A DNA stretch of 64,000 nucleotides from Marinobacter maroccanus (GTDB lineage: Bacteria; Pseudomonadota; Gammaproteobacteria; Pseudomonadales; Oleiphilaceae): the NCBI RefSeq assembly GCF_002933275.1, contig NZ_PSSX01000002.1, forward strand, positions 1-64,000. The letters are read 5' to 3'. Below are positions 1 through 7,737 of the stretch, piece by piece; position 1 is the first letter of the stretch, and every line of letters starts with the position of its first letter. The translations under genes were made by a program, and so were the position numbers. The notes beneath the pieces are model-generated. The model had not been told where the DNA came from. It did no database searches and saw only the letters and a list, made by a program, of their open reading frames with translations.

Positions 1-68
1 ATTCACACATCTTTATGTTGGGAGGAGAAAGCTATCGGCTAAAGCAGAAGACCACAAGCTAGACTATG

Positions 69-116
69 AAAGGTGGGTCAATTTTATTGGCCAAAGGTGG
101 GTCAAAATAAATGGCC
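69..116. repeat. Two 24-bp imperfect tandem repeats, IS21-like end
   Basis: Two consecutive 24-base units each begin AAAGGTGGGTCAA (69-81 and 93-105) and end TGGCC (88-92 and 112-116). Short GGTGGGTCA repeats of this kind resemble the multiple terminal repeats of IS21-family elements, from memory of such ends. No transposase is seen in the window, so this is either the end of an element lying to the left or a remnant. The second unit contains the ATG at 111 that would open the longest reading of the next gene. Confidence 0.4.
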
Positions 117-170
117 ATTGACAAGCGCGCTCGGCAATTGCTCAACAGTGATAGAAAGGAAAAGAGACTT

Positions 171-929
171 TTGAAGTTTAATGCCAGGAATACCGTGCTC
201 TGCTTTCTCGGTGTGTGCTTAATCTCATTTACACAAGGCGTACACAGCAATTCGGTCGTTAAAAAGTCAGGTTCGGGACTCTGCCATCCTCCCGAAAGTC
301 GCTGGTACGAGCGCACGACGGATTTTCAAGACTTTGATTCAGTGGAGAGCTGCCTTAAGTCGGGAGGCCGGTTACCCAAGGGCCTCTCCGAAACTCTGTT
401 ATCTGACCTGGGAAAAGATGAACACGCACCCAATGGAGCTGACACTTATGCCAGGGAACGTTTCGGGCACGGCTGGTCCGATACTGATAACGACTGCCAA
501 GACAGTCGCGCTGAGGCACTGATTGAAGCTTCGAGCACGCCCGTTATGTTTGATAGTTCCAATGGCTGCCGAGTCGTGAGAGGGCGCTGGGTGAGCCCCT
601 TCACGGGAGAAGTTATCCAAAATTCTTCTTCAATCGATATAGACCATGTTGTTCCACTCCGATGGGCTTGGGATCATGGCGCGCGAGATTGGCCAGATGG
701 GAAAAGGGAGGCCTTTGCGAATGACCCACGCAATCTTTGGCCTGTTGAAGCCCGCTTGAATCGCAGCAAAGGGGCTAGGGGTCCAACGGAATGGTTACCA
801 CCAACGAGCAAATGCCAGTACATTGCAAGGTTTTTGCGCATCACCAAGCTTTATGGTCTCGATTCCACATCACCAGGATCGAACAATCAAAAGGAGGAGC
901 TTCGACGTCTTCTTGAACGCGAGTGTTAG
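171..929 (+). CDS. Predicted exported HNH-family (DUF1524/GmrSD C-terminal-like) endonuclease
   Basis: Probable DNA or RNA nuclease of the HNH/His-Me finger type. The core reads IDIDHVVPLRWAWDHGA, followed by NDPRNLWPVEARLNRSKG and a W-L-P-P block, the D-H...N...N pattern of DUF1524-type HNH proteins. The reading frame is open from an ATG at 111, but that codon sits inside the IS-like repeat and has no ribosome site. I prefer TTG at 171: it follows AAGGA (156-160) by 10 bases and gives a protein of 252 residues that begins with a convincing signal peptide (basic start, hydrophobic stretch of about 15 residues ending near G-V-H-S). Several cysteines suggest a disulfide-bonded exported protein. 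Secreted nucleases of this sort serve nutrient scavenging or competition; a defence role is only suggested by the neighbouring CBASS and RM genes. Family confident, start and role less so. Confidence 0.72.
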   Translation: MKFNARNTVLCFLGVCLISFTQGVHSNSVVKKSGSGLCHPPESRWYERTTDFQDFDSVESCLKSGGRLPKGLSETLLSDLGKDEHAPNGADTYARERFGHGWSDTDNDCQDSRAEALIEASSTPVMFDSSNGCRVVRGRWVSPFTGEVIQNSSSIDIDHVVPLRWAWDHGARDWPDGKREAFANDPRNLWPVEARLNRSKGARGPTEWLPPTSKCQYIARFLRITKLYGLDSTSPGSNNQKEELRRLLEREC

Positions 930-1747
930 TTCAATGCGTCCCTGAATCCACCTCTTGAGATGTCTGCTAGCTTGCTACAGACGGAAAAATCACTTGAAGC
1001 TCGACGTTGAGTTCACAGGGAGTTTTCGGCTTCGGCCTTGATATGGCAAAGCTTCTGATACCGAAGGGGCCAGTTATACGTCAAAATTCAAAACGACGTA
1101 TAACTCCAGTTGAAACGACGGTAAGAGCTTCGCCAAAAGGATTTCTTCGGGCTCATCAGTTCGCTTCGAATGCATTGTGTGGAGTATTCTTCCCACCTGC
1201 TGCGAAACGTACGGGCGATCGGTAACAGCTATAGCTCCAAACCAAATATGCTATGATCGAGGACAAGACAATGACGATAACGGAGAGATGGAAGATGGTT
1301 GGTCCAAAGGTTATCTAGTTCAATGGGTTACGCTTGGTTTTCGGAGTGGTCTCCAGATTGCTCTTAGAGGATCGGATGCTGAAAGCCTCTCTAAAATCGA
1401 CCTAAGTCGTCGGGCTTGCCTAGCTCCCCTCCCAAGGGAAGCGATCAGTCCTTTCGAATCTGGGTACCCCTGAAATCCCACGAATTACCGCTGAACCCGC
1501 TGTGCAGCACAACGGCTTGAAGTCTTTCAAGGCAGTCACCTCGATTCTCGATTCAGCAACGCCAAGGCATCCTGATCCTCACCCCTTAAGTCCGCATTCG
1601 CATTCTGTAGTCGGCTCGGCATTTGCGCCTGACTTTCTATTGCCCGGCCTGTCAGCTAGTCAATATGTCAGAACTAGTAGAAATTGGATTCTCACCAGAG
1701 TGCGAATAACTGCTTAAGTCGGTAAGCTCATTTGTAAATCATTAGAC
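930..1747. other. Gene-poor stretch with no credible coding region
   Basis: About 820 bases between the HNH gene and the next gene. Open frames of 70-100 codons exist, but none has a ribosome site, a recognisable motif or sensible composition. The only clear structure is an 11-bp inverted repeat at 1072-1105. The stretch may be remnant DNA from island turnover. Confidence 0.5.
1072..1105. repeat. Perfect 11-bp inverted repeat with 12-base spacer
   Basis: AGTTATACGTC (1072-1082) is mirrored by GACGTATAACT (1095-1105) around an A-rich spacer. The CGACG core recurs just downstream at about 1116-1120. It could be a protein-binding site or an RNA hairpin. The arms GTTATAC...GTATAAC look superficially like integron attC boxes but are in the reverse order. 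No T-run follows, so a terminator is unlikely. Confidence 0.5.
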
Positions 1748-2389
1748 GTGAGAGACGCGAAATTGGGAAACGTATTGGGATTCCTGCCTTGGGCAGTCGA
1801 CTCCGCATGGTCTTACATCAGTGCACAAGGGCCAGAGTTTGCACTTAGTATTGCCGCCATATCGCTTGCCGTTTGGAACGGACGACAATCATCGCGACAT
1901 TCAGCTCTTTCAGTTTTGCCAGCCTTTTCTGCATGGGCCGACTATCCACGAGACAAAAATCGTGACTGCGAAATCCGTTTGGCTAATAAAGGTTTTGGGC
2001 CCGCCATAATTGAGGACACCATGGTTTTCTTTAACGGGCAGCGCAAAAAAGGATTCCAATTTGAAAGCGTCGAATTAGCGATTGAAGAGGCGTTTGGCAA
2101 AGACTTGGAAAATTGCTATCAGGTTGCGACTGGCGAGCGTGGACATGCTATCGGAGTGGGGGAAGAGATACCTCTAGCCGGGTTCACAGTACAACCGGGA
2201 CTGGTTGATCTTGGCCACAGCGCATTTGGCGACCGGCTCCGTCCAATGACTGTGACAATCAAATATCGAGACATCTATAGCCGCAAATGGGTGTTCATCG
2301 TGAGAAACTTCGTTGGCCACACATTGCGGGTCAACAGTCCGAGCTACTTTTTCTGGCAACGGTTCCGTTTTCGGAAGTACCTAGGCTGA
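1748..2389 (+). CDS. Hypothetical protein with N-terminal membrane segment
   Basis: Family not recognised. The 213-residue product has a hydrophobic segment near residues 28-43 (F-A-L-S-I-A-A-I-S-L-A-V-W), suggesting one membrane anchor, and then a soluble domain rich in beta-type sequence (EIRLANKGFGPAIIEDTMVF, later VTIKYRDIYSRKW). The phrase 'N-K-G-F-G-P-A' resembles small membrane-anchored proteins of unknown role found in many proteobacterial genomes. The GTG start at 1748 lacks a clear ribosome site, and TTG at 1763 is an alternative. It faces the convergent HTH gene 18 bases downstream. Being an orphan between defence-type genes, its role is open. Confidence 0.6.
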   Translation: MRDAKLGNVLGFLPWAVDSAWSYISAQGPEFALSIAAISLAVWNGRQSSRHSALSVLPAFSAWADYPRDKNRDCEIRLANKGFGPAIIEDTMVFFNGQRKKGFQFESVELAIEEAFGKDLENCYQVATGERGHAIGVGEEIPLAGFTVQPGLVDLGHSAFGDRLRPMTVTIKYRDIYSRKWVFIVRNFVGHTLRVNSPSYFFWQRFRFRKYLG

Positions 2390-2407
2390 AAGTCACTCAA
2401 ATTCGCG

Positions 2408-3685
2408 TTAATCACGCGGTTTTTTCGCATCGTAGATCTCCTCGGGCGTCTTCCAAACCCTCAAGACCTCCAATACATTCGGTATCCGCGCCAATGCGCG
2501 TGCCGAACGCAAGCGTTCATGGAGTAGTGCTTTGTCTTCTTCGCTGGAGTGGCCAATCGCAGTTTCCAGCTCGTCGAAGAATTCATGGATCCTCTTGAAT
2601 CGCCCCCATTCCGCAATGATCCCTTCGAGCGCTTCTGTGCTTTCGGTTACAGCCTCCTGCCTGATCTTATTGTCTTGTTCTATTCGCCACTTTTCTCGTT
2701 GGCGTGCCCATTCTTCTCGCTCTCGGCGAATTTGTTCCGAGGCCACTGCGAACTCTTCAGAAATCTCGGTCGTCGCTTTCCGTAATTCTCGTGCCACAGT
2801 TTTCGCGAACCGCCTTAAATCTTGCGCATCTCGAATTGTCCATTCTTTCTGCCAACTGGTTCTGAGATAAGGGCTGTAAGCTCGCAGACGGAATTGGCCA
2901 GATGGCCGGTCTTGTTTGCTGGGCCAGCGAGACGCCATCCATCGCTGTGACTTTTTCAGATCCTTGACGGGAACATACTTTCCGTCCGTGTAAACGACTT
3001 CAACTTCGTGACTGTTCTCAATAAGTGTCAGCCCGATGGCAACAGATTCGAGGTAGACGAGAGTGGAGCGACCAGGTGACCAATGGTTTACGTCGTAGCG
3101 GTCTTTGCCGTCTTGAGGCCGATCATCAACCTGAGGTCTTTGAAACTGCTTGTTCGAGGCCTCAAGCCTGACCGCCCAACCGCGATTTTCAAATTCCTGG
3201 AACAACGTATTTGCGATACACAGTGCCCTATCAAGCTTCTGTTCTGAGGTGATGATATCCACCAAGTTCCACTTGAACGGTTTCAAATATCCGTTGCCGG
3301 TCTCACGGCCCCTAAGAAATAGATCCTTCGCGCCTCTTATGAGTGGATGGAGTGACCCATCACGAATTGGGCGAGGGCGCTTGGTTCGACGATTGTGCAG
3401 TTTGAATGGCTTTGGCTTAACAACGTTTTTCGTGGGATCGAAGATTCCAGAGCGGCACCAGACCAGATCGTGATCAGGCGAAGGAGCGGGGAGTGGAGGC
3501 ACCGGCACTTTGTGACCCGCAGCCAATTTGCTCCAATAACCGCGTTCTGGTCGCGGGACATTAAGGCTGGTGCAGACGCGGGCCAAATAGCTGGAGGAGA
3601 CGCCATATTTTTTCCCGAGCGAAGTCATGGGCTCCCGCCAGACCTGATCATATAGCGTTTCACGACTGACATCGTCCATAGTCAT
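2408..3685 (-). CDS. HTH and coiled-coil protein of unknown function
   Basis: A 425-residue protein. Residues 6-35 (ETLYDQVWREPMTSLGKKYG then VSSSYLARVCTSL) read as a helix-turn-helix preceded by the E-x-L-Y-x-x-V-W motif, followed by NVPRPERGYWSKLAAG, a start typical of a widespread uncharacterised proteobacterial family found in genomic islands. The middle (about 120-290) has no motif I can name. Residues about 290-365 are strongly charged (RREREEWARQREKWRIEQDN) and should form a long coiled coil. A small inverted repeat, GGGCAA-N6-TTGCCC at 3724-3741, lies 39 bases upstream of the start and could be its operator. A DNA-binding or sensor role is inferred; no enzyme motif is visible. Confidence 0.65.
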   Translation of the reverse strand: MTMDDVSRETLYDQVWREPMTSLGKKYGVSSSYLARVCTSLNVPRPERGYWSKLAAGHKVPVPPLPAPSPDHDLVWCRSGIFDPTKNVVKPKPFKLHNRRTKRPRPIRDGSLHPLIRGAKDLFLRGRETGNGYLKPFKWNLVDIITSEQKLDRALCIANTLFQEFENRGWAVRLEASNKQFQRPQVDDRPQDGKDRYDVNHWSPGRSTLVYLESVAIGLTLIENSHEVEVVYTDGKYVPVKDLKKSQRWMASRWPSKQDRPSGQFRLRAYSPYLRTSWQKEWTIRDAQDLRRFAKTVARELRKATTEISEEFAVASEQIRREREEWARQREKWRIEQDNKIRQEAVTESTEALEGIIAEWGRFKRIHEFFDELETAIGHSSEEDKALLHERLRSARALARIPNVLEVLRVWKTPEEIYDAKKPRD

Positions 3686-3800
3686 TGTGCAGGTCCGTAT
3701 TCGGGCAGGTAATCGACAAACTTGGGCAATCGAACTTGCCCCTGGCGTCGAGAAATCAGAAAACAGCTCTTTGAAAATTTCAAAATGAAAACGGGAGTCT

Positions 3801-3853
3801 CGGCACTCACCCGGTCAGAGAGTTAGAGGAGAGCTGGATTGTATTGAGTGCCG
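3801..3853. repeat. 9-bp inverted repeat in intergenic DNA
   Basis: CGGCACTCA (3801-3809) and TGAGTGCCG (3845-3853) are perfect mirror images separated by 35 bases, between two minus-strand genes. It lies just past the stop of the small gene at 3887-4165, so a weak 3' hairpin is possible. It has no T-run. Confidence 0.35.
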
Positions 3854-3886
3854 CACTGCATCGTTCACGAACTCTTGGTGGAGCTT

Positions 3887-4165
3887 TTATTCGTTTTCAC
3901 ACGCAACGATTTTGAAACCATGATCAAGTAGCCTTTCATTTAGCTCAGCGGTTCCGCTCTCGAAAGCCTCTTTAGCAGCACATTCGGCCGCGAATGCCAC
4001 TTTTTGTTGCCTTCCGACTCGATTCAATAATGTTTTAATGTCGCTCCACTCAGAAACATAATTGGCACTTATTTCGGAAAGGTTTAGCTCAAGAAAGACG
4101 GTGTCGCCATCAATGTCTCTCTCGATGTCGATATCCTGCTCATGCTTGTATTTTGCATCTACCAT
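3887..4165 (-). CDS. Small acidic hypothetical protein
   Basis: A 92-residue acidic protein beginning with a charged stretch (KHEQDIDIERDIDGDTVFLE) and ending in a helical part with AAECAAKEAFESGTAELNERL. No signal peptide or membrane segment is seen, and the family is not recognised. Upstream bases contain ACAGGGA as a possible weak ribosome site. Its position between the HTH protein and the CBASS repressor, all on the minus strand, gives no functional clue. Codon use looks coding but the call rests mostly on length and composition. Confidence 0.5.
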   Translation of the reverse strand: MVDAKYKHEQDIDIERDIDGDTVFLELNLSEISANYVSEWSDIKTLLNRVGRQQKVAFAAECAAKEAFESGTAELNERLLDHGFKIVACENE

Positions 4166-4522
4166 ATTTCGTTGTCCCTGTAAGATTAATTTTTTTGAAA
4201 CAGTCGTATAGAAGGTTAAATAAAAAGTCGAGTCAAAGCACCAACCATTGTGCAGATCTACCCGGTAATCATTTCTAGCCCAAGAGAGCCTGAAACATTT
4301 CGGTCAATTCTGCAAAAGCCTGCCCCCTGCCTGAGATGCTGCTTTTCCCAGTGGCGGCGAAAATCAGACCAAATTTAATTCGCTATCGTCGAGCTGGCTC
4401 ACCGAGAATTCCGTCCTCACGGGGTAAACTTGAGACCTTCTTCGCAGCTTTATTGCTGGTGAGCACGTCTTCGACTTATCAAAATCCGAAGAATTAGCGT
4501 TCGAAGCAACGCTCTCAAGGAT
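4166..4522. other. Intergenic stretch without visible gene
   Basis: About 357 AT-richer bases between the small acidic gene and the 3' end of capW. I see no motif-bearing reading frame, RNA gene or strong terminator. It must carry the promoter of the 3887-4165 gene, but no convincing -35/-10 pair stands out. Confidence 0.4.
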
Positions 4523-5449
4523 TTATTTGGTGGTACCGGCGTCACTTGGGCTTTGATACCCTGGTGCTAAAAAAGCATTCTTCACACCGTACAGCGCAAG
4601 AGGGTCTTTCAAACAGAGCATATACTCTGGACCGGTAAGGCTGTGGTCGGGGGAGCAATCCACTTGCCAGTGCCGCAGTATATAGCCCGCATTCGCAGCC
4701 CGAACTCTCACGTGTTTCACGCCATTCGTCATTCCGAAGTCACGCTCAATAATATCCGGTGATTTCTGCGCTGGGTGAGGAATCAGGTCTATATCTACAA
4801 TTCGGTTCCACTGATCATCAGCCTGCATAGTCTCGTGCCGCTCAATCTCCGACTTCTCGACCACTTCAGTCCCCTCCATCCGCGTAAATACGAAATCGCG
4901 GAACTCCCCGGATTTTCTATCGAAGGCCCGGGCGTGCCAGCGCAATCCGTCATTTACCATGGCGAATGGCACGATCTCTCGCTGTGAAAGGCCGCTCGAA
5001 TGGGAATGGTAGCTTAGAGCAATTACTTGCCGCCTGTGAATTGCTCGGGTAACGGGTGCGAGCACGTCAAGGTCAGGCTTATTCAACGCGGTTGGTAGTT
5101 CGCAGCGGATGAGTGCTTCTCCAGCAGGATTCGCACCATCCCCGAACCCCTGGGACAAAGCAGTCAACACTCGTTCTGGGATGTGAGGAAAGCTTGGCTT
5201 GAAGGATGGGCCAGTCACATACGTCTTTTCTCTTCCATCAAAATTGATGTTACCGGGAAAGTATTCTCGATAAAGGCCAAGGTCCCTGGTCGCCATGGCA
5301 GGGGCTATGCCGAAGCGTTTCATTAGATTTTGACGACCGATGTCACCAAGAAAGTAAAGGCGAAGGTCGATGTAAGAAAGTCGCTCAATTTGCTTTTGAG
5401 TCAACTCGGAAAATGCATCGGGCTGAAGTTCATTCTTTGAATTTTTCAT
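4523..5449 (-). CDS. capW: WYL-domain transcriptional repressor, CapW type
   Basis: A 308-residue regulator with an N-terminal winged HTH (about residues 18-60, I-D-L-R-L-Y-F-L-G-D-I-G-R then a helix pair) and a WYL sensory domain (about 125-205: IALSYHSHSSGLSQREIVPF, then NDGLRWHARAFDRKSGEFRDF), followed by a C-terminal WCX-like region. Proteins of this layout (CapW, BrxR) are known to repress CBASS and other defence operons and to release DNA on infection or DNA damage. It is transcribed away from capV across a 111-base gap that holds three palindromic elements, which fits autoregulation plus control of the CBASS operon. The HTH is preceded by a Q-rich and K-rich leader. The WYL family is certain; CapW is assigned from context. 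Confidence 0.85.
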   Translation of the reverse strand: MKNSKNELQPDAFSELTQKQIERLSYIDLRLYFLGDIGRQNLMKRFGIAPAMATRDLGLYREYFPGNINFDGREKTYVTGPSFKPSFPHIPERVLTALSQGFGDGANPAGEALIRCELPTALNKPDLDVLAPVTRAIHRRQVIALSYHSHSSGLSQREIVPFAMVNDGLRWHARAFDRKSGEFRDFVFTRMEGTEVVEKSEIERHETMQADDQWNRIVDIDLIPHPAQKSPDIIERDFGMTNGVKHVRVRAANAGYILRHWQVDCSPDHSLTGPEYMLCLKDPLALYGVKNAFLAPGYQSPSDAGTTK

Positions 5450-5462
5450 CCATTCATTGTGC

Positions 5463-5543
5463 CACGTTACCGGAGGCGGTGAAATCGTTTTTTATCGCTT
5501 GCCATAATCATTATGATTAGGTAACGTGATCAATAGTTGATCA
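5463..5543. promoter_or_regulatory. Operator-like palindromes between capW and capV
   Basis: The divergent promoter region holds three symmetric elements. TAATCAT-T-ATGATTA lies at 5505-5519 (perfect 7-bp arms), TGATCAA-TAG-TTGATCA at 5527-5543 (perfect 7-bp arms), and an outer pair CACGTTAC (5463-5470) / GTAACGTG (5521-5528) flanks the first. Both 7-bp palindromes sit just upstream of the capV ribosome site, where bound repressor would block transcription. CapW proteins are known to bind palindromes in the capW promoter; these are the natural candidates. Confidence 0.6.
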
Positions 5544-5560
5544 ATGCGTGGAGGGCAGAG

Positions 5561-6649
5561 ATGCGACCATACAGAGTCCTATCAATTGATGGCGGTGGCA
5601 TTCGCGGCATATACAGTGCCGTACTTTTGGATGGCCTTGCTAAACGGATAGCTGATGCCAATGGTGCTCCGACAGAAAGGCTGGATGTTGGAAAAGCTTT
5701 TGACCTAGTTGTGGGCACCAGCACTGGTGCGCTGTTATCTACAGCCCTTGCCTCGGGGGTGGCACTAGAAGACGTCATAAAACTCTACAAAGAGCAGGCT
5801 ACCCGCATTTTCTCGAATCCTACTCCGCCAAGTAATCTAAGGATGAAGTTTTACAAATGGATAGGTGGGTGTCTCGGCAAACCTGCAAATAGCTCAGACG
5901 CACTCCAAGAAGCGTTACTCAGCGTTTGGGGGAACGAAACCGTCGCAGAGATGTACCAGAGGCGAGGCATTTCACTCTGCATTCCCTCCATCAATGCAGA
6001 AACACATCAGGCATGGGTTTGGAAGACACCGCATGACACTCGCGAGAATCGGCTACAACGAGACAATAATTACCGGTTGGTCGATGTTTGCATGTCCTCT
6101 GCGGCTGCGCCACTGATCCTCCCAATTCATGGAGTGGAAAAACCTAAGGACGCCGCAAGGCATGTTAACTGGTTTGTGGATGGCGGACTCTGGGCCAACA
6201 ATCCAATTATGGTGGCATTGGTTGAGGCATTGAGTTTCGCGCCGGAAGATGCCCCGATTGAGATAATTTCTGTCAGCACTTGCCCACCATTCAAAGCGCC
6301 AAGGGTCGATTCGACCTCTTGTAATCGCGGATTAATGGGTTGGTCTGGCGGTATTGGCATGATGGAAATGGCTCTGGATTCTCAATCCGGTGCATATGAC
6401 TACATGGCGAAAGCCCTATCCACCAGTTTGGCGGGCAGGGTGAAATATGTCCGTCTCTCAGACCCTCCTGTTAGCACGGAAATTGCCAGCGAATTGAGGA
6501 TGGATAACCCGTCCGAGAAAAATATCAGCGCCCTAGTAGGGCTTGCCCATCAAGCAATCGACCTGAATATCAGTGAAGCAACCACAGGAGATAAGAGTAA
6601 GGCACTCTGCGCACAGGTTTTTTCAAATTTGCAGGCAGTTGCGGGTTAG
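5561..6649 (+). CDS. capV: CBASS effector, patatin-like phospholipase CapV
   Basis: Membrane-degrading effector that is switched on by the cyclic nucleotide made by the neighbouring cyclase. All patatin signatures are present: the oxyanion loop DGGGIRG (residues 10-16), the nucleophile elbow GTSTG with Ser54, and the DGG catalytic Asp at about residue 207 in FVDGGLWANNP. The start is ATG 5561, preceded by GGAGGG at 5550-5555; a TTG at 5537 in the same frame would overlap the palindromic operator and is less likely. Length (362 residues) fits CapV. First gene of the CBASS operon, 45 bases before the cyclase gene. Activated CapV proteins hydrolyse membrane phospholipids and kill the infected cell. 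Confidence 0.92.
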   Translation: MRPYRVLSIDGGGIRGIYSAVLLDGLAKRIADANGAPTERLDVGKAFDLVVGTSTGALLSTALASGVALEDVIKLYKEQATRIFSNPTPPSNLRMKFYKWIGGCLGKPANSSDALQEALLSVWGNETVAEMYQRRGISLCIPSINAETHQAWVWKTPHDTRENRLQRDNNYRLVDVCMSSAAAPLILPIHGVEKPKDAARHVNWFVDGGLWANNPIMVALVEALSFAPEDAPIEIISVSTCPPFKAPRVDSTSCNRGLMGWSGGIGMMEMALDSQSGAYDYMAKALSTSLAGRVKYVRLSDPPVSTEIASELRMDNPSEKNISALVGLAHQAIDLNISEATTGDKSKALCAQVFSNLQAVAG

Positions 6650-6694
6650 AAGCGCCCGTTTTAGACGCCGGTAATCCGAGTGAGGTGACTGAAT

Positions 6695-7729
6695 ATGTTC
6701 GACAGCTCAAACCAGATATCGAAGTACCACAACGACCAGGTCAACCTACCGAAAGCTGAGCGGGACAAGATGCGTTCGCGTCGCGACGCGAATCGGAAAC
6801 GACTGAAGAAGGGGTTGGCTAAAAATCAGAAGCCTTCACCCGTTGGTTGTCATTCCCAGGGTTCTTACGCCATGTGGACCATGGTGCAGGACGCAAACTG
6901 CGACTTTGACATCGACGATGGCGTGTATTTTGAAAAGGCTGATCTCGTTGGTCGCAATGGAGGAGTGATGACGGCCCTTCAGGTACGCCAGATGGTCTGC
7001 GATGCTTTGGGGACAGAAAATAATTTTTCCCGCTCGCCAGAGCTTCTGAAAAACTGTGTCCGCGTTTATTACAAGGAAGGGCACCATGTGGATGTGCCCG
7101 CCTACCGCCGCATCGCGACCGAAGACTTCTTGAGCGGAGAGACGACCTATGAATATGAGCTGGCCAGTGCTGACTGGAAAAGTTCAGACCCCCGAGCGGT
7201 CACCCGATGGTTCACACAGGTAAACCAAGAGCTGAGCCCAGACCCCAATTCGAACGGCGGGCAGTTCCGTCGGGTCGTTCGGTTGTTAAAGAAATTTGCT
7301 CGCAGCAGGCCATCATGGAAGTCCACTATGGCCTCGGGGTTTATGCTCACGAAATTAGCCCAAGAGGAATTTCGGCCCTCGGAGGGACGGGACGACAAAG
7401 CGTTGCGTAACACAATGAAGGCAATTTCGAACCGCTTGGCCTTCAATGAAACCGTCAATCATCCAATTCTTTCAGGGGAAACCCTGACAAACGATAACGA
7501 CGGGCGTCCGGCCTTCATCAAAAAATGCCTCGATGAAAATTTAGCGCACCTTGCCGTTCTCGATGATCGGGACTGCACCCATAAGCAAGCAATGAAGGCT
7601 TGGGACAAAGTTTTTAAATCAGACTGGTTCATCCACCAACCCGAATCCGGGGAGGCTGTTCGAAAGGCTTCCGTTTTCGGGGTTCCAACAGAGGCGGTGG
7701 ATAAACGCGGTGGTGGGCGGTTCGCCTGA
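6695..7729 (+). CDS. CBASS nucleotidyltransferase, DncV-like (CdnA-type) cyclase
   Basis: CD-NTase expected to make a cyclic dinucleotide (3',3'-cGAMP in close DncV relatives) on phage infection. It shows the G-S motif (QGSYAMWT, Gly56-Ser57), the metal-binding pair in DFDIDDGVYF (Asp72 and Asp74) and a third Asp133 in HHVDVPAY, matching the D-I-D-D-G and H-I-D-V-P pattern of Vibrio DncV. At 344 residues it is shorter than DncV. A GAGGTGA stretch 10 bases upstream serves as ribosome site. It lies between the CapV effector gene and cap2, whose product is known in other systems to conjugate the cyclase C-terminus to a target; the C-terminus here ends KRGGGRFA, with small residues as expected for a ubiquitin-like tail. 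The product nucleotide cannot be read from sequence. Confidence 0.9.
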   Translation: MFDSSNQISKYHNDQVNLPKAERDKMRSRRDANRKRLKKGLAKNQKPSPVGCHSQGSYAMWTMVQDANCDFDIDDGVYFEKADLVGRNGGVMTALQVRQMVCDALGTENNFSRSPELLKNCVRVYYKEGHHVDVPAYRRIATEDFLSGETTYEYELASADWKSSDPRAVTRWFTQVNQELSPDPNSNGGQFRRVVRLLKKFARSRPSWKSTMASGFMLTKLAQEEFRPSEGRDDKALRNTMKAISNRLAFNETVNHPILSGETLTNDNDGRPAFIKKCLDENLAHLAVLDDRDCTHKQAMKAWDKVFKSDWFIHQPESGEAVRKASVFGVPTEAVDKRGGGRFA

Positions 7730-7737
7730 GATGCCCT

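Noticed and set aside
1072-1105. Integron attC site
   Set aside because: The boxes are in reverse order (GTTATAC inside, GTATAAC outside), the spacer is too short and no integrase or cassette array is seen.
1007-1717. Three short open frames of 71-98 codons
   Set aside because: No ribosome site, motif or coding-like composition, and they overlap in a gene-poor stretch.
5537-5560. TTG 5537 as the capV start
   Set aside because: It falls within the palindromic operator; ATG 5561 has a strong GGAGGG site.
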